A DNA stretch of 64,000 nt, from assembly GCA_963974055.1 (NCBI GenBank), contig CAXBCP010000024.1:1-64000 (forward strand), read 5' to 3'. The position numbers and the translations under genes are program-made. Positions within the stretch are counted from its first letter, which is position 1. Each line of letters opens with the position of its first letter. The DNA comes from CAXBCP01 sp963974055 (GTDB taxonomy: Bacteria; Pseudomonadota; Alphaproteobacteria; MPNO01; UBA830). Of the stretch, positions 59,711-64,000 are shown in pieces. Under the pieces are notes generated by a model, which saw only the letters and a list, made by a program, of their open reading frames with translations, did not search any database and had not been told where the DNA came from.

Positions 59711-59748
59711 GATTCAGGCCGGATTCAGGTCGGATTCGGGCGGGATTC
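59711..59748. repeat. Four 11-bp units each with a GANTC site, upstream of rpmH
   Basis: GATTC occurs at 59711, 59722, 59733 and 59744, exactly 11 bp apart, within near-repeats of the form GATTCAGGCCG. The array lies 42 bases upstream of the -35 box of rpmH. GANTC is the CcrM methylation site in alphaproteobacteria, and the spacing puts all four near one face of the helix. Confidence 0.7.
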
Positions 59749-59789
59749 GCCCTTAATCGGCGCAATATCGCGGAGGTGTCGCTGTTTCG

Positions 59790-59818
59790 TTGACTTGGCC
59801 GCGCCGAAACCTTATACA
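59790..59818 (+). promoter_or_regulatory. Strong sigma70-type promoter of the rpmH operon
   Basis: TTGACT and TATACA are separated by 17 bases, about 41 bases upstream of the rpmH start. Both hexamers match the consensus at 5 of 6 positions or better. Confidence 0.75.
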
Positions 59819-59858
59819 CCGGGCCTGTTTTTCGACCAGATCGTAGCCGGAGTCAGCC

Positions 59859-59993
59859 TTGAAACGTACATTCCAACCTAGCGTCCTCGTACGCAAACAT
59901 CGGCACGGTTTCCGCGCGCGCAAACAAACCGTAGGCGGTCGCCGGGTGTTGTCCCGTCGTCGTGCAAAGGGTCGCAAGCGTCTTTCCGCATAA
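59859..59993 (+). CDS. rpmH: 50S ribosomal protein L34
   Basis: This 44-residue, very basic protein is translated from TTG at 59859, with CGGAG upstream. The sequence KRTFQPSVLVRKHRHGFRAR followed by KQTVGGRRVLSRRRAKGRKR and LSA is L34. The TTG start and small size make it easy to miss. It heads the rpmH-rnpA-yidD-yidC operon, with rnpA 4 bases later. Confidence 0.97.
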   Translation: MKRTFQPSVLVRKHRHGFRARKQTVGGRRVLSRRRAKGRKRLSA

Positions 59994-59997
59994 CCGG

Positions 59998-60384
59998 ATG
60001 GGCGCCGTTCTTCAGCGCCTGAAAACCCGCCGCCAGTTTTTAAGAGTGGCAGCGGGCAAACGGAAATGGGCCGCGCCGGGCATTGTGCTTCAGGTTGCGC
60101 CCCAGCCGTCCGACGACCGGGCGGCGCCGGATGGACCTCGCTACGGCCTTACGGTAAGCAAGCGCGTCGGTAACGCCGTGGTTCGCAATAGAGCACGCCG
60201 CCGTCTTCGGGCAGCGGCGGAAGAAGTGTTGCCGCGCTGTGCCGTTGCGACACACGACTATGTGCTGATCGGCCGCCAGGGAACCCCTGCGCGCGACTTC
60301 AGCGCCCTGAAAAACGATCTGGAAACAGGTCTGCGCAAACTCGGAGCTTTCCGACAGACCGCTGAGGAAAACCAAACGGCATGA
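59998..60384 (+). CDS. rnpA: Ribonuclease P protein component
   Basis: The 128-residue protein (ATG at 59998, after CCGG) helps the RNase P RNA cut tRNA precursors. YGLTVSKRVGNAVVRNRARR and RLRAA form the conserved RNA-binding RNR motif region; LKTRRQFLRVAAGKRKWAAP is the N-terminal family segment. It overlaps yidD by 4 bases. Confidence 0.95.
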   Translation: MGAVLQRLKTRRQFLRVAAGKRKWAAPGIVLQVAPQPSDDRAAPDGPRYGLTVSKRVGNAVVRNRARRRLRAAAEEVLPRCAVATHDYVLIGRQGTPARDFSALKNDLETGLRKLGAFRQTAEENQTA

Positions 60385-60626
60385 TCGTTCTGACCAGAAT
60401 TCTGAGCCTGCTGTTGATCGGTCTGGCCCGTGGCTATCAGTTGCTGATATCGCCGGTTCTGCCGCAGACATGCCGCTTTCACCCGACCTGTTCAGGTTAC
60501 GCAATAGATGCAATCCGGTTGCACGGCCCCGGCCGCGGCGGCCTGCTCGCGCTCCGGCGTATCGCCCGCTGCCACCCGTGGGGCGGCCAGGGATACGACC
60601 CGGTACCAGATGGAGACGGACGCTAA
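60381..60626 (+). CDS. yidD: Membrane protein insertion efficiency factor YidD
   Basis: This 81-residue protein has a single amphipathic N-terminal helix (LTRILSLLLIGLARGYQLLI) and the family signature SPVLPQTCRFHPTCSGYAID, with paired Cys, then RRIARCHPWGGQGYDPVP. It supports YidC-dependent insertion. The ATG overlaps the rnpA stop (ATGA), and yidC starts 3 bases after its stop. Confidence 0.97.
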   Translation: MIVLTRILSLLLIGLARGYQLLISPVLPQTCRFHPTCSGYAIDAIRLHGPGRGGLLALRRIARCHPWGGQGYDPVPDGDGR

Positions 60627-60629
60627 ATC

Positions 60630-62603
60630 ATGGATCAACGCAACCTGATACTCGCCATTGTCCTGTCGGTGTCCATCCTGCTCGGCTTCCAGCTGTTCAT
60701 CGAAGGTCCGCGGATCGAAAAAGAACGCGCCCTGCAGGAAGCGCAGAAAGCCAGGGAATCCGCACAGACGGTCAAGCCGGGCACCGGCGGTCAGATGCTC
60801 GCCCCCGTGCCGGGCCAGGCCCCGGCGCAGATTCCCGGCGCCACCGCAATTCCGACCCCGGGCGCCGTGCCGCCGGGCGCAGGCGCCCCGGTTGCCGGAC
60901 AACCCACGGTCCCGGCAAGCATCTCCCGCTCGGCCGTCCTTGCGAGCACGCCGCGCGTCGCGATCAACACCAAGCGGGTGATCGGATCGATCCGGCTGAA
61001 AGGCGCGCTGATCGACGACCTCACGCTGCTCGACTATCGCCAGACACTGAAAAAAGACAGCGAAAACATCGTGATGCTGTCGCCGCAGGGGACCGAAAAC
61101 CCCTATTACGCGCAGTTCGGCTGGACCACCACGTCGGCGGGCATCACCATGCCGGGCCCCGATACGGTCTGGACCGCCGACAAGCCCACGCTGTCGTTCG
61201 GCGACCCCGTAACGCTGCGCTGGACCAACCCCCAGGGTATCGAATTCGCCCAGACGATCTCCATCGACCGGAACTTCATGTTCACGGTCAATCAGCGGAT
61301 TACGAATACCGGCGCCCAGACAGCGGTGATGCATCCTTACGGCCTGATTTCGCTTTCCGGCATGCCGGAAACGTCCGGGTTCTGGATTCTGCACGAGGGC
61401 ATGATCGGGGTGTTCGACGAAACCCTGACCGAGGTCGATTACAGCGACCTGCCGGATGAAGCCAATGGCGTCAAATCGCTGGAGGGCGCCGGAAAGTGGC
61501 TCGGCATTACGGCCAAGTATTTCGCGACGGCGCTTGTTCCCGACCAGAAAACACTGAACAAGGGCCGCTTCGTGCATACGGCACCCGGCGGCAAGGACAA
61601 GTTCCAGGCCGATTACCTCGCCGCCGCCAGTACCCTGGCGCCGGGCCAGACGGTCGAATTCGCAACCCGGCTGTTCGCCGGCGCAAAGGAAGTGAAGCTT
61701 CTCGATTCCTACGAGGAAAAGCTCGGCATCCCGCGTTTCGACCGGTTGGTCGATTTCGGCTGGTTCTATTTCCTGACCAAGCCGATCTTCTACGCCATCG
61801 ACTATTTCTACCTGCTTCTCGGAAATTTCGGCCTGGCGATCCTGCTGCTGACGGTGCTGATCAAGCTCGCCTTCTTCCCGCTGGCCAACAAGTCCTACAA
61901 GTCGATGAGCCGGCTGAAAAAGCTGCAGCCGAAGATGGTCGAAATCCGCGAGCGTTATAAGGACGACCGCCAGCGCCAGAACACGGCGATGATGGAACTG
62001 TACAAGAAGGAAGGCGCCAACCCGATGTCGGGTTGCTTCCCCATCCTGATCCAGATCCCGGTGTTCTTCGCCCTGTACAAGGTGCTGTTCGTCACCATCG
62101 AAATGCGCCATGCGCCGTTCTTCGGCTGGATTCAGGATCTGTCGGCCCCCGACCCGCTCGGCCTGCTGATGGCGTTCGGGCTCGTCCAGTGGGACGTGCC
62201 GCAAAGCCTGCAGATCGTCAATATCGGCATCTGGCCCATCATCATGGGCATCACGATGTACCTCCAGCAAAAGCTGAATCCGCAGCCCGCGGACCCGATG
62301 CAGCAGAAGATTTTCATGCTGCTGCCGATCGTGTTCACGTTCCTGCTGGGCAGCTTCCCGGCCGGGCTGGTGATTTACTGGGCCTGGAACAACACGCTGT
62401 CGATCGCCCAGCAATGGGTCATCATGCGCCGGATGGGGGTCTCCGCTTCGGGGGCGAGCATCAACGAAGAACCGCCAAAGGCGCCGCCGCGCGGCAACCG
62501 CAAGGCGAAGGAAGCCGCCGAAGAAGACGACAAGCCCGCCACGCCCAAAGGCCCCGTAAAGGGCAAGGGCAAAACGACCCGCCGTCAGCGCAAGAAGCGT
62601 TGA
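60630..62603 (+). CDS. yidC: Membrane protein insertase YidC
   Basis: The 657-residue inner-membrane insertase has an N-terminal helix (LILAIVLSVSILLGFQLFI), a Pro/Gly-rich linker, a large periplasmic beta domain (about 110-380) and the conserved C-terminal helices (FGLAILLLTVLIKLAFFPLA, NPMSGCFPILIQIPVFFALY, LGSFPAGLVIYWAWNNTLSI). The tail is long and basic (RRQRKKR), which in other bacteria contacts the ribosome. It follows yidD directly. Confidence 0.97.
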   Translation: MDQRNLILAIVLSVSILLGFQLFIEGPRIEKERALQEAQKARESAQTVKPGTGGQMLAPVPGQAPAQIPGATAIPTPGAVPPGAGAPVAGQPTVPASISRSAVLASTPRVAINTKRVIGSIRLKGALIDDLTLLDYRQTLKKDSENIVMLSPQGTENPYYAQFGWTTTSAGITMPGPDTVWTADKPTLSFGDPVTLRWTNPQGIEFAQTISIDRNFMFTVNQRITNTGAQTAVMHPYGLISLSGMPETSGFWILHEGMIGVFDETLTEVDYSDLPDEANGVKSLEGAGKWLGITAKYFATALVPDQKTLNKGRFVHTAPGGKDKFQADYLAAASTLAPGQTVEFATRLFAGAKEVKLLDSYEEKLGIPRFDRLVDFGWFYFLTKPIFYAIDYFYLLLGNFGLAILLLTVLIKLAFFPLANKSYKSMSRLKKLQPKMVEIRERYKDDRQRQNTAMMELYKKEGANPMSGCFPILIQIPVFFALYKVLFVTIEMRHAPFFGWIQDLSAPDPLGLLMAFGLVQWDVPQSLQIVNIGIWPIIMGITMYLQQKLNPQPADPMQQKIFMLLPIVFTFLLGSFPAGLVIYWAWNNTLSIAQQWVIMRRMGVSASGASINEEPPKAPPRGNRKAKEAAEEDDKPATPKGPVKGKGKTTRRQRKKR

Positions 62604-62622
62604 TAACAGGGAGCACCCGGTC

Positions 62623-63297
62623 ATGACCGATGCGCCGGAAAACAGCCGGGACGATGCCGGGCAGGAATACGATGCCGCCGCGCTCGAGCGCGGCCGCTGG
62701 CTGTTCGCCCAGGAATGCGTCTTCGTTTCCGGCGCCGCCGATTATGACGGCGTGCCCGATACGACCATGCCCGAGATCGCCTTTGTCGGCCGGTCCAACG
62801 TCGGAAAATCCAGTCTTATCAATGCGTTGACGGGGCGAAAAACACTGGCCCGGACGTCGAACACGCCGGGACGCACCCAGCAGATCAACTTTTTCTCGCT
62901 GCTGGATGCGCTGATGCTGGCCGACCTGCCGGGCTACGGATATGCCAAGGCGTCGAAAATGGATATCGAACGCTGGACCGTCATGATCTTCGACTATCTC
63001 CGCGGGCGGCCGTCGCTGCGCCGGGTGTGCCTGCTGATCGATGCCCGGCACGGCCTGAAGGACAGCGATATCGGCGTCATGAAAGACCTCGACACATCCG
63101 CGGTGTCCTACCAGATCGTCCTGACCAAGTGCGACAAGGTGAAAGCCGCCGCCATGGAACGGCTCCTGGCCGACACGCAGGCCCGGATCGCCAAGCATGT
63201 CGCCGCCCACCCGGTCGTCGTGCAGACCAGTTCTGCAAAGGGCACCGGTATCGAGTGCCTGCGCGCGGAACTGGCAATGATCGCCGATATCCGCTAA
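62623..63297 (+). CDS. engB: Ribosome biogenesis GTP-binding protein EngB/YihA
   Basis: The 224-residue GTPase has G1 (GRSNVGKSSLINAL), G2/G3 (TSNTPGRTQQINFF, DLPGYGYAKA), G4 (LTKCDK) and G5 (TSSAKGTGI). It helps assemble the 50S subunit. A 19-base gap after yidC and GGGAGCAC upstream of the ATG suggest the same operon. Confidence 0.96.
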   Translation: MTDAPENSRDDAGQEYDAAALERGRWLFAQECVFVSGAADYDGVPDTTMPEIAFVGRSNVGKSSLINALTGRKTLARTSNTPGRTQQINFFSLLDALMLADLPGYGYAKASKMDIERWTVMIFDYLRGRPSLRRVCLLIDARHGLKDSDIGVMKDLDTSAVSYQIVLTKCDKVKAAAMERLLADTQARIAKHVAAHPVVVQTSSAKGTGIECLRAELAMIADIR

Positions 63298-63351
63298 ACG
63301 CGGTGCGCTAGGCGCAATTCGCGCTCCCTATTTCGTTGCCGAGAGCAGAAG

Positions 63352-64000
63352 ATGGCAGAGACCAAGAAGAACGAGCCGAAAAACCTGTCGGAGATCAAAT
63401 CCCTGATCCGGACCGCGGAAACGCTGACCGAAGCCCTGCCCTACCTGCAGAAATTCGGCGGCAAAACCTTCGTCATCAAGTATGGCGGGCACGCCATGGG
63501 CGACGCCCGCCTTGCCGAACAGTTCGCGAGCGATATCGTCCTGCTCAAGCAGGTCGGGATCAATCCGGTGATCGTCCATGGCGGCGGCCCGCAGATCGGC
63601 GAGATGCTTCGCCGCCTCAAGATCGAAAGCGAATTCATCGACGGGCTGCGGGTGACCGACAAGCGCACCGTTGAAATCGTCGAAATGGTGCTCGCCGGCT
63701 CGATCAACAAGGAAGTTGTCACGGCGATCAACGATGCCGGCGGCACCGCGGTCGGCATTTCCGGCAAGGACGGAAACCTGATCCGGGCACAGAAGCTCCA
63801 GCACCGGCGCAAGACGGATTCGAATATCGAAAAAGTCGTCGATCTCGGCTTTGTCGGCGAACCGGTCGCGATCAACACCATGGTGCTCGACACCCTGGCC
63901 GGATCGCACATGATCCCGGTCATCGCGCCGCTTGGCATCGGCGAAGGCGGCACGACCTACAATATCAACGCCGACACCGCTGCCGGCGCCATTGCCGGCG
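63352..64000 (+). CDS. argB: Acetylglutamate kinase, 3' end outside window
   Basis: The first 216 residues are visible. FVIKYGGHAMGDARLAEQFA, VIVHGGGPQIGEMLRRLKIE and FIDGLRVTDKRTVEIVEMVL form the ATP/N-acetylglutamate site; INADTAAGAIAG, where the window ends, is the conserved phosphate-binding region. It makes N-acetylglutamyl phosphate in arginine synthesis. The ATG at 63352 lies 54 bases after engB, the usual alphaproteobacterial order. Confidence 0.96.
   Translation, partial: MAETKKNEPKNLSEIKSLIRTAETLTEALPYLQKFGGKTFVIKYGGHAMGDARLAEQFASDIVLLKQVGINPVIVHGGGPQIGEMLRRLKIESEFIDGLRVTDKRTVEIVEMVLAGSINKEVVTAINDAGGTAVGISGKDGNLIRAQKLQHRRKTDSNIEKVVDLGFVGEPVAINTMVLDTLAGSHMIPVIAPLGIGEGGTTYNINADTAAGAIAG

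Noticed and set aside
59812..59820. TTATACACC, one mismatch from a DnaA box
   Set aside because: It overlaps the -10 hexamer of the rpmH promoter and stands alone; no cluster of further boxes, AT-rich unwinding element or dnaA gene is present, so an origin is not supported.

Overview
The window reads as a chromosomal segment of a GC-rich alphaproteobacterium, most likely a member of the Rhodospirillales or a close relative. Support comes from two DUF2336-family genes, perfect CtrA-type boxes (TTAA-N7-TTAA), GANTC clusters in promoter regions, and an alphaproteobacterial rpmH-rnpA-yidD-yidC-engB-argB block at the right end. I see no insertion sequence, prophage, integrase or CRISPR array. One tRNA gene, tRNA-Arg(ACG), is present.

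Left part (1-13 kb). The left edge holds small His-rich secreted proteins in locally AT-richer DNA. Next come a tryptophan-degradation operon (kynU, kynA and a Rieske oxygenase), an OmpA-like lipoprotein, an Hpt phosphotransfer protein facing a miniature HupE/UreJ-like protein across a control region with two CtrA boxes and a 16-bp triple repeat, a BenE-type transporter, tRNA-Arg, a second OmpA-like lipoprotein, a flavin reductase-like protein, and panC-panB for pantothenate synthesis.

Middle (13-36 kb). Gamma-glutamyltransferase is followed by an EamA exporter, an RlmI-like methyltransferase, a glutathione transferase and a second EamA exporter. Then come a small parvulin, a CaiB-type CoA-transferase, an MFS permease, HMG-CoA lyase and a Nudix hydrolase. 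Two tandem DUF2336 paralogues each have a perfect CtrA box upstream. After them lie an orphan CoxL-type molybdenum hydroxylase, a Rieske-oxygenase pseudogene, a fumarate reductase-like FAD/2Fe-2S pair divergent from a ferritin-like protein, and the glycolysis/pentose phosphate genes tkt-gap-pgk.

Right-middle (36-59 kb). A DUF2796 / ABC ATPase / FtsX-type permease operon sits behind a Zur-like palindrome that abuts a perfect -10 box, with a DUF3299 gene next to it. It is followed by three short-chain dehydrogenases, an asparaginase-fold protein with altered catalytic residues, a TTT-type binding protein and a TauE/SafE exporter. A minus-strand acyl-CoA group (3-hydroxyacyl-CoA dehydrogenase, nitronate monooxygenase-like, enoyl-CoA hydratase) adjoins a tightly overlapping operon of a ThDP enzyme, a PaaK-like ligase, a lipoate-protein ligase and a GIY-YIG protein. 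Then come an MFS transporter, an orphan histidine kinase, a Cys-repeat secreted protein, and a disulfide oxidoreductase paired with a TVP38/TMEM64 membrane protein.

Right end (59.5-64 kb). A strong sigma70-type promoter preceded by four GANTC sites at exact 11-bp spacing drives rpmH (TTG start), followed by rnpA, yidD, yidC, engB and a truncated argB.

The points most worth following up are the four CtrA boxes around Hpt/mini-HupE/DUF2336 genes, the phased GANTC array before rpmH, the Zur-controlled DUF2796 system, the ThDP/ligase/lipoyl operon, the catalytically altered asparaginase homologue, and the Rieske pseudogene.
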